From contig OZ023217.1 in NCBI GenBank assembly GCA_963995525.1, forward strand, positions 27,207,587 through 27,271,586: a stretch of DNA of 64,000 bases. Direction: 5' to 3'. The notes beneath the pieces are model-generated. The model did not search any database. It was not told the DNA's origin and saw nothing but the letters and a program-made list of their open reading frames with translations. The DNA comes from Escarpia spicata (taxonomy: Eukaryota > Annelida > Polychaeta > Sabellida > Siboglinidae). The position numbers were made by a program, and so were the translations under genes. Positions 37,078 through 50,581 of the stretch are shown here, one piece after another. The number at the start of each line of letters is the position of its first letter. Within the stretch, counting starts at the first letter, position 1.

Positions 37078-37433
37078 CACAAGTTTGGGCTGTTTTGGAG
37101 TAAATCACCTGACCTAAGACAAAAAGGCACAACAAAGCCTGTTCTTCCTGAGGCAGCTCAGGGAGATTCGGCATTGTTCAGGAGATTACGATACGGTTCT
37201 ACTGCGCAAACATTGAAAGTATCCCCACTTTCTCAATTGTAATGTGGTTTGGCTGCGCCAGTCAGGAGGAGAAACAACGGCTACAAATTATATTGAAAAG
37301 CGCATCTAGAATCACTGGGCGGGAGTTCCCATCCATTGGTTCTATTTACCATGTTGGCTGTGCGCGAAAATCCAAGAGCATTGTATATGATACTTCATTA
37401 CGTGTTACCCAGCAGAACTGCTTTGCAAGTTAG
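37078..37433 (+). mobile_element. Element A, C-terminal part (U6)
   Basis: Extra-G form; remaining open frame 37242-37433. Confidence 0.8.
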
Positions 37434-37806
37434 TTACATTGATCGGGGTATTTAAAAATAAACTTCCGTCATGGAGGTGACATGGCGTCATGGAGGTGAC
37501 ATGTTGTCATGGTAAATACTGGCACACAGGCTCGTAACCAAACAAGTGTGATGGAATGATACAAACCCGTACCTACCTGGCATGCACATTTCTCATTTCG
37601 CTTTATTAAGTAGGCATACACGCTTGGCATTTGTGCTTACAAGAAACTAGTCTACATTAGTAATAGCGATCACTAGCGACACATCAAACGTGTATCATTG
37701 AATTCATTTGAAGAAGCCAGGTATTAAGGCCATCTCTTAATCAAACGTATACACAGATGTTCCTGGCCCCTGCTGCTTAATGACTAGAGACGGAACTTGG
37801 CGGACG

Positions 37807-38765
37807 ACATTGCATGAATCCAGCCAAGCGATGTCGTGCTTTTTTTGGCCATCTGTACCGTTGGTTCCCACATAACCGACAGAACATGAATAAACCTATA
37901 TTACACTTGGGAAGCTCAGCACAGTATTTTCCATGCAGCCGAATCATTGTCTCTGAGCGTATTCTTCATGGCATTTTCACCACATTTTTTGTGATTGAGT
38001 CTCATCTAGTAATAATCCTACTGCTATCTCTGCATAGGACTGTCTTGACATTGCCTGATAGTCTCTGTCCTAGTGATTTGTGAATGTTTCTTGTGTAGTT
38101 AGTCAAGTTCTCCATTCCACGAGTCAGCTTTTTGGGGATGCCGAGAACACCATGAGCCATTGCAAGCATCCTGTACTTCTCTATGCGGAAATACATCAAT
38201 TTGGTATAATCACTTACTTTTATTTATATGACTTGGATCTTCTGTCACTTCTCCTTGATGCCTGACACCACAGCTGTTGAAGTCAATTGCTTGCGCATCT
38301 TTAGAGTAAGTTTGCTCTTGCTGTTTCGCAGCAAACGGTTAACATGTCTTGTTTGTGTCGACTTGCCCAGTTGTGATTTAAGGCGCTGTAATCTTTTTCT
38401 GTATTTTTCTGCTCTATGGTTTGATTTATCCATTTCTTCTCCAATTTCTTCATTCCCCTGAACAAATTGCTACTGTCCTGCCGCACTCGTTGACGACCAC
38501 GTTGCTTCTGTAGTGATTCGTTCTGACGTGTTTGTTGCATCGTGTTTGCTGCATCTGCATTAGCACCACTGTCGTCTTGTTATGGTGATGTTGTTGGGGT
38601 GTTTTGCTGAAGTAAACATAGTTGTTGCTGGTGAGCCTTTTTCTTTGCTCGAGAATGCTCAGCTGACTCTCGCCACCTTTGTCTCTGCTGTCTCACATCC
38701 CTGTTGCATACCTCAATTTGTTTCTGTCTCTGTTGCCAACGTTGTCTATCCTTTTTTTTTAATCT
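37807..38765 (-). pseudogene. Decayed basic protein gene (U6)
   Basis: Shares the 1-bp deletion of U5, here near 38434; split frames at 38540-38301 and 38433-38245. SSNLFRG replaces SSNLYRG. Confidence 0.58.
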
Positions 38766-39853
38766 TCATATATTTCAGTGTTTTGTGCATATACGGTTCC
38801 TGGTGTTGCACCTCAGATTTCTTTTACCAGTTCTTTTCCTCGTGTGTGATCCATTGTTTTATCTCTAGAATACATGCAAAACGTCAAAATCAATATATGG
38901 TCCTTGCAGATCAATATCTTTTGCTGGTGATAATGCTTTATTAATTGACATTATTTAATCTTGAGGAGATGAGAAAGCAATCCACACTCAACTGGTGTCA
39001 TGGAGTGCCCCTCCAAGACATCCACTTCCAATAAAATGGCCATGAAATGAATGACATTGGATTGGGCACGCAATAGATGTTATGCTGTTCCTGCATGTAA
39101 GAACATATTTAAATGCACATATGCCCCATTCACTAACAAGAAATTAAATAATTGTACTATTCATTAACTCCATGACACAACAGTCACTCCGTGACATGTT
39201 CATTTGTCATGGAATGATTGTCATGGAGTGATACATTCAATTCATAGTCAGTTGGTTTAATTACTATTTTTATGATTGGTAGTGTCAGGCAGATAGGTTA
39301 ACTGATAAGTGGGGAGTGGATGTCACTGAGGTGACAATGAATTAACACATGCATTGGTATACTAGCACATTATATCGGATAGTTCAAACAGTTTTTATTG
39401 CACACAATCTTACCATGTTTCACTGCCAGCAGTATGTGTTTGAGAAAAGGGAGCACCACCAGCCTGCTTCAACAACACTTAGTAACCCGTTGCAAAGGTC
39501 AATTGTAGTACAATGTCGTGGAGTGACACAAATCAGTGGGAAAATGTTACTTATAGCTGTAACAAGTAAAATACAAATATATTTGTTTCAACAGTTGTTT
39601 TATTATTAAAGTAAATACATCGATTACTGGAACAGGGCACATTTGAAACAATTCTACATCTTGAAATTATCTGAATAAACATTGACTAAGTTGAGAACTT
39701 GTACTGGGACATAGTAACTTTGCGTCATGGAGTGACATTTGACATTTCAGTCTACATCTGTTGGTATACCAAAAGTGATAAATATTTTAGTATATATTCA
39801 TAAACTTTAAGGAGGGCTATGTCCAAAACATTACTTGTAAATATAATTTTTCA

Positions 39854-40477
39854 ATGAACAGGACCTCTTGCAATATGTGGACACAAAAATTAACAAAAAA
39901 TATGGAAACCCTAATCAATAGACGATGCGGTAGCTTTATGACTGCATCACATTCTGAAGAAAGGACAGGAACCTATGCCAGGACCCTGTTCATTGACTTC
40001 AGCTCAGCATTCAACATCATCTTCTTCAGGCTGTTGAATGTACATCCTGCCATGTGTCACTGGGTCCTTAACTTTCTACTTCACAGGCCTCAATGTACCA
40101 AAATCAATAACTCTCTCCAGACGTCTTATCCTGAATACAAGTTGTGAGCTATCCCCCTTGTTGTTTAATATCTTCACAAATTACTGTTTCTCCGTGGACT
40201 AATCGGTCCTTGTGATCAAGTTATCCGATGGCACCACTGTGAAGGGCTGCATTGAGAAGGCGGATGAGACGGCATAAAGGGAGGAGATTCAGATAATGTT
40301 TGGCTGGTGTGCGGATAACAACATGAAATTAAAAGTTTCAAAGACTAAAGAAATGATTGTTGATTTTCGCAAAAAGAAGTCTCCCATCCGCCCTCTTTCC
40401 ATAAATGGCGTGGAGGTCGAGCAGGTTGAATATTTTAGATTCCTTGGAACAACGATTTCAAGCGATCTCAGCCTGGG
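39854..40477 (+). mobile_element. Element A, RT part (U7)
   Basis: The most damaged copy of this piece: besides the common lesions it has TNYCFSVD and an extra TAA at 40200-40202 (CAA to TAA), so the middle frame open elsewhere is closed here. NNMKLK near 40321. Confidence 0.83.
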
Positions 40478-43143
40478 CACAATACACACACTGTGCATTA
40501 CACTCATGGTGGGTGGAGTTCTCATAGCCTTCCGCGATGACATTGCAGCAGAACCACTTACAAAACTAAACTCAAGCTGTGAAATAGTATGGACAAAAAT
40601 CCATTTCACACGAAACAAATCCATATACTTTGCATCCTACTACCGACCCCCCAGTGACCACCTTCAACCCCTTGAAGCTCTTCACGAGTCCCTAACAAAA
40701 CTGTACAGATCACAAAAGCTTCTCCTAATATAGTTATAGCAGGTGACTCCAACCAGATATTAACTGGGGCAAGCAGCAAACCACTGACAACTGAACTGCC
40801 AGCAAGTATAACAAACTGCTAGAAATAATTAGAGAATTTGGATTACAAAACATGGTCAACGATCCCATACGAGTTGATTCCGGCAATATCCCTGACCTCA
40901 TACTCACTTCTAAACCATCGATAACTGCTAACACTCACACCACTCCCGGCATGGGTGATGATGAAGCTGTGACCTTTAACGTAAACCTCAATCCAATCCG
41001 TAACAGTAAACCACCACACAAAGTGTTCCAATATAAATCTGCAAACTGGGTTAAGCTTAAAGATGACATAAAACAACTAACAACAACATACTTTGACACG
41101 AACCCAAATTCAACAGGTCAACACAAATTGGGACTTTTTCCGGAACGATCTTACTTCACTAGTCAACAATAATATCCCCAGCCGCAACACCAAAGCAAAA
41201 ACCCTCTTCCCCTGGATAACACGTGAAATAATAAGAATGCAAAGAATACGCAACAAAAGCCATTAAAAAGCAAAACAAACTGGACGTAATAGTGATTGGG
41301 AAAGGGTTAGGTAACTCCGAAAACAAGCCACTAAAGCTGCAACCAAATCGTACTCAGACTATCTAAACAATCACATTGGAGACAGCCTAAAAACAAACCC
41401 AAAACAATTCTGGTCATTCATTAAAGCAAACAAACGAGAATACATTGGCATCCCTACACTGCAAGCAAACGACCAACCAATCACAAATGATCACGATAAA
41501 GCAAATACACTTAACAACCAATTTAGTTCCGTTTTTACTCAAGAAATCTACCCCATCCCCCAACTAGCTCCATCCATCTATCCCGACATGCCCTCCCTCG
41601 AAATCAGGATAGACGGAGTAATTAAGCAACTGAAAAACCTAAACCAAAATAAAGCTACAGGCCCCGACGAATACCCAGCCAGAGTCCTTAAAGAGACTGC
41701 AGTGGAAACTGTCCCCATCATCACACCCATTTTCCAGCAGTCATACAACACTTGCAAACTCCCAGATGACTGGCTCCAAGCACTAGTAACACCAATACAC
41801 CAAAAAGCCACAAATCAGACCCTGCTAATGATAGACCAATTTCGTTAACATGCATCCTCTGCAAAGTTATGGAGCACATCATTTTAAGCAACATGTGGAA
41901 ACACACAAACACATCATCATCCACTTCCAACATGGATTCCAACCAGGTCTGTCTTTTGAATCCCAACTTATCGAGACAGTCCACGACTGGTTGACTGCTA
42001 TGGACAATAAGACACAAATAGATGCCATCCTACTCGATTTCGCCAAAGCCTTCAACAAAGTCCCACATAAACGCCTCCTATCCAAATTAGCTTTCTATGG
42101 AATAACTGGAAACACAAAACTGGATCAAATCGTTTCTATCCAATCGCAAACAGAGAGTCTCAGTCAATGGAGCCCTGTCGGACATCACAAATGTTACATC
42201 TGGTGTACCACAGGGCTCAGTCCCTAGGACCTGTCCTATTTTTACTCTACATAAACGACATAACCGAAAATGTCCAATCTTCCGTACGTCTCTTTGCAGA
42301 CGACAGCATTATATATCGCAAAATTACATCCGAAACCGACCACGAAACTCTCCAATCTGACCTGATCAAACTCCAAACATGGTCTAATAAATGGCAGATG
42401 GAATTTAACATATCTAAATGTGTGCATCTCCTAATAACAAACAAAACCAAACCCAGACTACATTCATATTCACTATTTGGCATACAACTCTCTAACGCCT
42501 CTAGCCACACATATCTTGGAATAAAATTAGATTCTAAACTAACCTGGGCTAACCATATTACTGACATAGCTTCAAAATCTTCAAAAGTCCTAGGCATGGT
42601 CAAACGAACCCTCGGACCATGCAAACCTGAACTAAAAGAAACAGCCTATAACATGCTAATCCGACCAAAACTCGAGTATGCCTCTCCCATATGGAACCCA
42701 CACACTGCCACCCAAATTGAACACCTTGAAAGAGTACAACACTGTGCTGCCAGATTTGTCAGAAATGACCACAGACGCCAAACAAACGCAGCAGACCTAG
42801 TAGCCATTCTTGGATGGTCAACTCTTGAACGACGACGCATTATCAAACAAGCCATGACATTTACAAAATATTAAATAACAATCAACATCACACCCTCACC
42901 AGGTCTACTAACACAGTAAAAAAAACGTGCATCAATGCAGCAGTGTTCTCTTTCTACCCCCGAGCAGTTCGAATCTGGAATATGATTCCACCACCGATTA
43001 CTGAACTAGAAAGCCCCATAGCGTTTCAAACAGCGATCATGAACCTCCCTTTCACCACACCCAATCATCTAAAGTGCCTATAAAATAAACAAACTACCCA
43101 TAACGCATGCGCACAAACAAGCACAACACAACTCCTGCGTTAG
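40478..43143 (+). mobile_element. Element B (U7)
   Basis: RT palm/thumb ORF at 42167-42874, Gly/Gln type, with DLVAIL near 42800. His is changed to Asp in GMGDDEAV near 40961, which removes the His of the endonuclease Asp-His pair. TAATAGTGA and GGTAAC variants near 41287-41311 mark the right-hand group. Confidence 0.84.
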
Positions 43144-43499
43144 CACAAGTTTGGGCTGTTTTGGAGTAAATCACCTGACCTAAGACAAAAAGGCACAACA
43201 AAGCCTGTTCTTCCTGAGGCAGCTCAGGGAGATTCGGCATTGTTCAGGAGATTACGATACGGTTCTACTGCGCAAACATTGAAAGTATCCCCACTTTCTC
43301 AATTGTAATGTGGTTTGGCTGCGCCAGTCAGGAGGAGAAACAACGGCTACAAATTATATTGAAAAGCGCATCTAGAATCACTGGGCGGGAGTTCCCATCC
43401 ATTGGTTCTATTTACCATGTTGGCTGTGCGCGAAAATCCAAGAGCATTGTATATGATACTTCATTACGTGTTACCCAGCAGAACTGCTTTGCAAGTTAG
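43144..43499 (+). mobile_element. Element A, C-terminal part (U7)
   Basis: Extra-G form; remaining open frame 43308-43499. Confidence 0.8.
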
Positions 43500-43872
43500 T
43501 TACATTGATCGGGGTATTTAAAAATAAACTTCCGTCATGGAGGTGACATGGCGTCATGGAGGTGACATGTTGTCATGGTAAATACTGGCACACAGGCTCG
43601 TAACCAAACAAGTGTGATGGAATGATACAAACCCGTACCTACCTGGCATGCACATTTCTCATTTCGCTTTATTAAGTAGGCATACACGCTTGGCATTTGT
43701 GCTTACAAGAAACTAGTCTACATTAGTAATAGCGATCAATAGCGACACATCAAACGTGTATCATTGAATTCATTTGAAGAAGCCAGGTATTAAGGCCATC
43801 TCTTAATCAAACGTATACACAGATGTTCCTGGCCCCTGCTGCTTAATGACTAGAGACGGAACTTGGCGGACG

Positions 43873-44832
43873 ACATTGCATGAATCCAGCCAAGCGATGT
43901 CGTGCTTTTTTTGGCCATCTGTACCGTTGGTTCCTACATAACCGACAGAACATGAATAAACCTATATTACACTTGGGAAGCTCAGCACAGTATTTTCCAT
44001 GCAGCCGAATCATTGTCTCTGAGCGTATTCTTCATGGCATTTTCACCACATTTTTTGTGATTGAGTCTCATCTAGTAATAATCCTACTGCTATCTCTGCA
44101 TAGGACTGTCTTGACATTGCCTGATAGTCTCTGTCCTAGTGATTTGTGAATGTTTCTTGTGTAGTTAGTCAAGTTCTCCATTCCACGAGTCAGCTTTTTG
44201 GGGATGCCGAGAACACCATGAGCCATTGCAAGCATCCTGTACTTCTCTATGCGGAAATACATCAATTTGGTATAATCATTTACTTTTATTTATATGACTT
44301 GGATCTTCTGTCACTTCTCCTTGATGCCTGACACCACAGCTGTTGAAGTCAATTGCTTGCGCATCTTTAGAGTAAGTTTGCTCTTGCTGTTTCGCAGCAA
44401 ACGGTTAACATGTCTTGTTTGTGTCGACTTGCCCAGTTGTGATTTAAGGCGCTGTAATATTTTTCTGTATTTTTCTGCTCTATGGTTTGATTTATCCATT
44501 TCCTTCTCCAATTTCTTCATTCCCCTGTACAAATTGCTACTGTCCTGCCGCACTCGTTGACGACCACGTTGCTTCTGTAGTGATTCGTTCTGACGTGTTT
44601 GTTGCATCGTGTTTGCTGCATCTGCATTAGCACCACTGTCGTCTTGTTATGGTGATGTTGTTGGGGTGTTTTGCTGAAGTAAACATAGTTGTTGCTGGTG
44701 AGCCTTTTTCTTTGCTCGAGAATGCTCAGCTGACTCTCGCCATCTATGTCTCTGCTGTCTCACATCCCTGTTGCATACCTCAATTTGTTTCTGTCTCTGT
44801 TGCCAACGTTGTCTATCCTTTTTTTTTAATCT
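43873..44832 (-). pseudogene. Decayed basic protein gene (U7)
   Basis: 98-codon frame at 44607-44311 with a private KYRKILQRL; second frame at 44265-44068. Confidence 0.58.
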
Positions 44833-45920
44833 TCATATATTTCAGTGTTTTGTGCATATACGGTTCCTGGTGTTGCACCTCAGATTTCTTTTACCAGTTC
44901 TTTTCCTCGTGTGTGATCCATTGTTTTATCTCTAGAATACATGCAAAACCTCAAAATCAATATATGGTCCTTGCAGATCAATATATTTTGGTGGTGATAA
45001 TGCTTTATTAATTGACATTATTTAATCTTGAAGAGATGAGAAAGCAATCCACACTCAACTGGTGTCATGGAGTGCCCCTCCAAGACATCCACTTCCAATA
45101 AAATGGCCATGAAATGAATGACATTGGATTGGGCACGCAATAGATGTTATGCTGTTCCTGCATGTAAGAACATATTTAAATGCACATATGCCCCATTCAC
45201 TAACAAGAAATTAAATAATTGTACTATTCATTAACTCCATGACACAACAGTCACTCCGTGACATGTTCATTTGTCATGGAATGATTGTCATGGAGTGATA
45301 CATTCAATTCATAGTCAGTTGGTTTAATTACTATTTTTATGATTGGTAGTGTCAGGCAGATAGGTTAACTGATAAGTGGGGAGTGGATGTCACTGAGGTG
45401 ACAATGAATTAACACATGCATTGGTATACTAGCACATTATATCGGATAGTTCAAACAGTTTTTATTGCACACAATCTTACCATGTTTCACTGCCAGCAGT
45501 ATGTGTTTGAGAAAAGGGAGCACCACCAGCCTGCTTCAACAACACTTAGTAACCCGTTGCAAAGGTCAATTGTAGTACAATGTCGTGGAGTGACACAAAT
45601 CAGTGGGAAAATGTTACTTATAGCTGTAACAAGTAAAATACAAATATATTTGTTTCAACAGTTGTTTTATTATTAAAGTAAATACATCGATTACTGGAAC
45701 AGGGCACATTTGAATCAATTCTACATCTTGAAATTATCTGAATAAACATTGACTAAGTTGAGAACTTGTACTGGGACATAGTAACTTTGCGTCATGGAGT
45801 GACATTTGACATTTCAGTCTACATCTGTTGGTATACCAAAAGTGATAAATATTTTAGTATATATTCATAAACTTTAAGGAGGGCTATGTCCAAAACATTA
45901 CTTGTAAATATAATTTTTCA

Positions 45921-46544
45921 ATGAACAGGACCTCTTGCAATATGTGGACACAAAAATTAACAAAAAATATGGAAACCCTAATCAATAGACGATGCGGTAG
46001 CTTTATGACTGCATCACATTCTGAAGAAAGGACAGGAACCTATGCCAGGACCCTGTTCATTGACTTCAGCTCAGCATTCAACATCATCTTCTTCAGGCTG
46101 TTGAATGTACATCCTGCCATGTGTCACTGGGTCCTTAACTTTCTACTTCACAGGCCTCAATGTACCAAAATCAATAACTCTCTCCAGACGTCTTATCCTG
46201 AATACAAGTTGTGAGCTATCCCCCTTCTTGTTTAATATCTTCACAAATGACTGTGTCTCCGTGGACCAATCGGTCCTTGTGATCAAGTTATCCGATGGCA
46301 CCACTGTGAAGGGCTGCATTGAGAAGGCGGATGAGACGGCATAAAGGGAGGAGATTCAGATAATGTTTGGCTGGTGTGCGGATAACAACCTCAAATTAAA
46401 AGTTTCAAAGACTAAAGAAATGATTGTTGATTTTCGCAAAAAGAAGTTTCCCATCCGCCCTCTTTCCATAAATGGCGTGGAGGTCGAGCAGGTTGAATAT
46501 TTTAGATTCCTTGGAACAACGATTTCAAGCGATCTCAGCCTGGG
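45921..46544 (+). mobile_element. Element A, RT part (U8)
   Basis: Common lesions, with TAA at 46342-46344. A private Ser-to-Phe change gives RKKKFPIR near 46447. Confidence 0.83.
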
Positions 46545-48894
46545 CACAATACACACACTGTGCATTACACTCATGGTGGGTGGAGTTCTCATAGCCTTCC
46601 GCGATGACATTGCAGCAGAACCACTTACAAAACTAAACTCAAGCTGTGAAATAGTATGGACAAAAATCCATTTCACACGAAACAAATCCATATACTTTGC
46701 ATCCTACTACCGACCCCCCAGTGACCACCTTCAATCCATTGAAGCTCTTCACGAGTCCCTAACAAAACTGTACAGATCACAAAAGCTTCTCCTAATATAG
46801 TTATAGCAGGTGACTCCAACCAGATATTAACTGGGGCAAGCAGCAAACCACTGACAACTGAACTGCCAGCAAGTATAACAAACTGCTAGAAATAATTAGA
46901 GAATTTGGATTACAAAACATGGTCAACGATCCCATACGAGTTGATTCCGGCAATATCCCTGACCTCATACTCACTTCTAAACTATCGATAACTGCTAACA
47001 CTCACACCACTCCCGGCATGGGTGATCATGAAGCTGTGACCTTTAACGTAAACCTCAATCCAATCCGTAACAGTAAACCAGCACACAAAGTGTTCCAATA
47101 TAAATCTGCAAACTGGGTTAATCACATTGGAGACAGCCTAAAAACAAACCCAAAACAATTCTGGTCATTCATTAAAGCAAACAAACGAGAATACATTGGC
47201 ATCCCTACACTGCAAGCAAACGACCAACCAATCACAAATGATCACGATAAAGCAAATACACTTAACAACCAATTTAGTTCCGTTTTTACTCAAGAAATCT
47301 ACCCCATCCCCCAACTAGCTCCATCCATCTATCCCGACATGCCCTCCCTCGAAATCAGGATAGACGGAGTAATTAAGCAACTGAAAAACCTAAACCAAAA
47401 TAAAGCTACAGGCCCCGACGAATACCCAGCCAGAGTCCTTAAAGAGACTGCAGTGGAAACTGTCCCCATCATCACACCCATTTTCCAGCAGTCATACAAC
47501 ACTTGCAAACTCCCAGATGACTGGCTCCAAGCACTAGTAACACCAATACACCAAAAAGCCACAAATCAGACCCTGCTAATGATAGACCAATTTCGTTAAC
47601 ATGCATCCTCTGCAAAGTTATGGAGCACATCATTTTAAGCAACATGTGGAAACACACAAACACATCATCATCCACTTCCAACATGGATTCCAACCAGGTC
47701 TGTCTTTTGAATCCCAACTTATCGAGACAGTCCACGACTGGTTGACTGCTATGGACAATAAGACACAAATAGATGCCATCCTACTCGATTTCGCCAAAGC
47801 CTTCAACAAAGTCCCACATAAACGCCTCCTATCCAAATTAGCTTTCTATGGAATAACTGGAAACACAAAACTGGATCAAATCGTTTCTATCCAATCGCAA
47901 ACAGAGAGTCTCAGTCAATGGAGCCCTGTCGGACATCACAAATGTTACATCTGGTGTACCACAGGGCTCAGTCCCTAGGACCTGTCCTATTTTTACTCTA
48001 CATAAACGACATAACCGAAAATGTCCAATCTTCCGTACGTCTCTTTGCAGACGACAGCATTATATATCGCAAAATTACATCCGAAACCGACCACGAAACT
48101 CTCCAATCTGACCTGATCAAACTCCAAACATGGTCTAATAAATGGCAGATGGAATTTAACATATCTAAATGTGTGCATCTCCTAATAACAAACAAAACCA
48201 AACCCAGACTACATTCATATTCACTATTTGGCATACAACTCTCTAACGCCTCTAGCCACACATATCTTGAAATAAAATTAGATTCTAAACTAACCTGGGC
48301 TAACCATATTACTGACATAGCTTCAAAATCTTCAAAAGTCCTAGGCATGGTCAAACGAACCCTCGGACCATGCAAACCTGAACTAAAAGAAACAGCCTAT
48401 AACATGCTAATCCGACCAAAACTCGAGTATGCCTCTCCCATATGGAACCCACACACTGCCACCCATATTGAACACCTTGAAAGAGTACAACACTGTGCTG
48501 CCAGATTTGTCAGAAATGACCACAGACGCCAAACAAACGCAGCAGACCTAATAGCCATCCTTGGATGGTCAACTCTTGAACGACGACGCATTATCAAACA
48601 AGCCATGACATTTACAAAATATTAAATAACAATCAACATCACACCCTCACCAGGTCTACTAACACAGTAAAAAAAACGTGCATCAATGCAGCAGTGTTCT
48701 CTTTCTACCCCCGAGCAGTTCGAATCTGGAATATGATTCCACCACCGATTACTGAACTAGAAAGCCCCATAGCGTTTCAAACAGCGATCATGAACCTCCC
48801 TTTCACCACACCCAATCATCTAAAGTGCCTATAAAATAAACAAACTACCCATAACGCATGCGCACAAACAAGCACAACACAACTCCTGCGTTAG
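46545..48894 (+). mobile_element. Element B with 316-bp internal deletion (U8)
   Basis: The deletion removes the end of the endonuclease and most of the linker (bases matching 41055-41370 of U7). RT palm/thumb ORF at 47918-48625, Glu/His type. Otherwise it has the same lesions as the other copies. Confidence 0.87.
46919..47599 (+). pseudogene. 226-codon fused endonuclease-RT ORF created by deletion (U8)
   Basis: Residues 1-67 are the endonuclease C-terminus (DLILTS, GMGDHEAV, YKSANWV). The junction at 47121/47122 joins them to the RT linker and fingers (NHIGDSLKTNPKQFWSF, NKATGPDEYPARVLK, LPDDWLQALV). In other copies these lie in different frames; because 316 is not a multiple of three, the deletion puts them in one. 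Two bases (AA) at the junction are shared by both sides. It lacks the RT catalytic aspartates, so it is a by-product, not an enzyme. Confidence 0.9.
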
Positions 48895-49250
48895 CACAAG
48901 TTTGGGCTGTTTTGGAGTAAATCACCTGACCTAAGACAAAAAGGCACAACAAAGCCTGTTCTTCCTGAGGCAGCTCATGGAGATTCGGCATTGTTCAGGA
49001 GATTACGATACGGTTCTACTGCGCAAACATTGAAAGTATCCCCACTTTCTCAATTGTAATGTGGTTTGGCTGCGCCAGTCAGGAGGAGAAACAACGGCTA
49101 CAAATTATATTGAAAAGCGCATCTAGAATCACTGGGCGGGAGTTCCCATCCATTGGTTCTATTTACCATGTTGGCTGTGCGCGAAAATCCAAGAGCATTG
49201 TATATGATACTTCATTACGTGTTACCCAGCAGAACTGCTTTGCAAGTTAG
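48895..49250 (+). mobile_element. Element A, C-terminal part (U8)
   Basis: Frameshifted form, here CATGGAG near 48977 instead of CAGGGAG; remaining open frame 49059-49250. Confidence 0.8.
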
Positions 49251-49623
49251 TTACATTGATCGGGGTATTTAAAAATAAACTTCCGTCATGGAGGTGACAT
49301 GGCGTCATGGAGGTGACATGTTGTCATGGTAAATACTGGCACACAGGCTCGTAACCAAACAAGTGTGATGGAATGATACAAACCCGTACCTACCTGGCAT
49401 GCACATTTCTCATTTCGTTTTATTAAGTAGGCATACACGCTTGGCATTTGTGCTTACAAGAAACTAGTCTACATTAGTAATAGCGATCACTAGCGACACA
49501 TCAAACGTGTATCATTGAATTCATTTGAAGAAGCCAGGTATTAAGGCCATCTCTTAATCAAACGTATACACAGATGTTCCTGGCCCCTGCTGCTTAATGA
49601 CTAGAGACGGAACTTGGCGGACG

Positions 49624-50581
49624 ACATTGCATGAATCCAGCCAAGCGATGTCGTGCTTTTTTTGGCCATCTGTACCGTTGGTTCCTACATAACCGACAGA
49701 ACATGAATAAACCTATATTACACTTGGGAAGCTCAGCACAGTATTTTCCATGCAGCCGAATCATTGTCTCTGAGCGTATTCTTCATGGCATTTTCACCAC
49801 ATTTTTTGTGATTGAGTCTCATCTAGTAATAATCCTACTGCTATCTCTGCATAGGACTGACTTGACATTGCCTGATAGTCTCTGTCCTAGTGATTTGTGA
49901 ATGTTTCTTGTGTAGTTAGTCAAGTTCTCCATTCCACGAGTCAGCTTTTTGGGGATGCCGAGAACACCATGAGCCATTGCAAGCATCCTGTACTTCTCTA
50001 TGCGGAAATACATCAATTTGGTAATCATTTACTTTTATTTATATGACTTGGATCTTCTGTCACTTCTCCTTGATGCCTGACACCACAGCTGTTGAAGTCA
50101 ATTGCTTGCGCATCTTTAGAGTAAGTTTGCTCTTGCTGTTTCGCAGCAAACGGTTAACATGTCTTGTTTGTGTCGACTTGCCCAGTTGTGATTTAAGGCG
50201 CTGTAATCTTTTTCTGTATTTTTCTGCTCTATGGTTTGATTTATCCATTTCCTTCTCCAATTTCTTCATTCCCCTGTACAAATTGCTACTGTCCTGCCGC
50301 ACTCGTTGACGACCACGTTGCTTCTGTAGTGATTCGTTCTGACGTGTTTGTTGCATCGTGTTTGCTGCATCTGCATTAGCACCACTGTCGTCTTGTTATG
50401 GTGATGTTGTTGGGGTGTTTTGCTGAAGTAAACATAGTTGTTGCTGGTGAGCCTTTTTCTTTGCTCGAGAATGCTCAGCTGACTCTCGCCATCTTTGTCT
50501 CTGCTGTCTCACATCCTTGTTGCATACCTCAATTTGTTTCTGTCTCTGTTGCCAACGTTGTCTATCCTTTTTTTTTAATCT
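49624..50581 (-). pseudogene. Decayed basic protein gene (U8)
   Basis: 98-codon frame at 50356-50060. The second frame 50028-49819 is shifted because the TA is missing near 50022, as in U0. NVKSVL replaces NVKTVL. Confidence 0.58.

Larger units (their letters stand above)
33788..39853 (+). repeat. Unit U6 (6066 bp)
   Basis: Spacers at 37434-37806 and 38766-39853. It shares the His-to-Tyr change in NPYTATQ (near 36634) with U10, and the 1-bp pseudogene deletion near 38434 with U5. A Thr-to-Ile change near 36543 is private. Confidence 0.96.
39854..45920 (+). repeat. Unit U7 (6067 bp)
   Basis: Spacers at 43500-43872 and 44833-45920. Its element A reverse transcriptase piece has an extra in-frame stop at 40200-40202. 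It shares NNMKLK (near 40321) with U10 and a Pro-to-Leu codon in the opposite reading of the pseudogene (near 43934) with U8 and U9. Confidence 0.96.
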
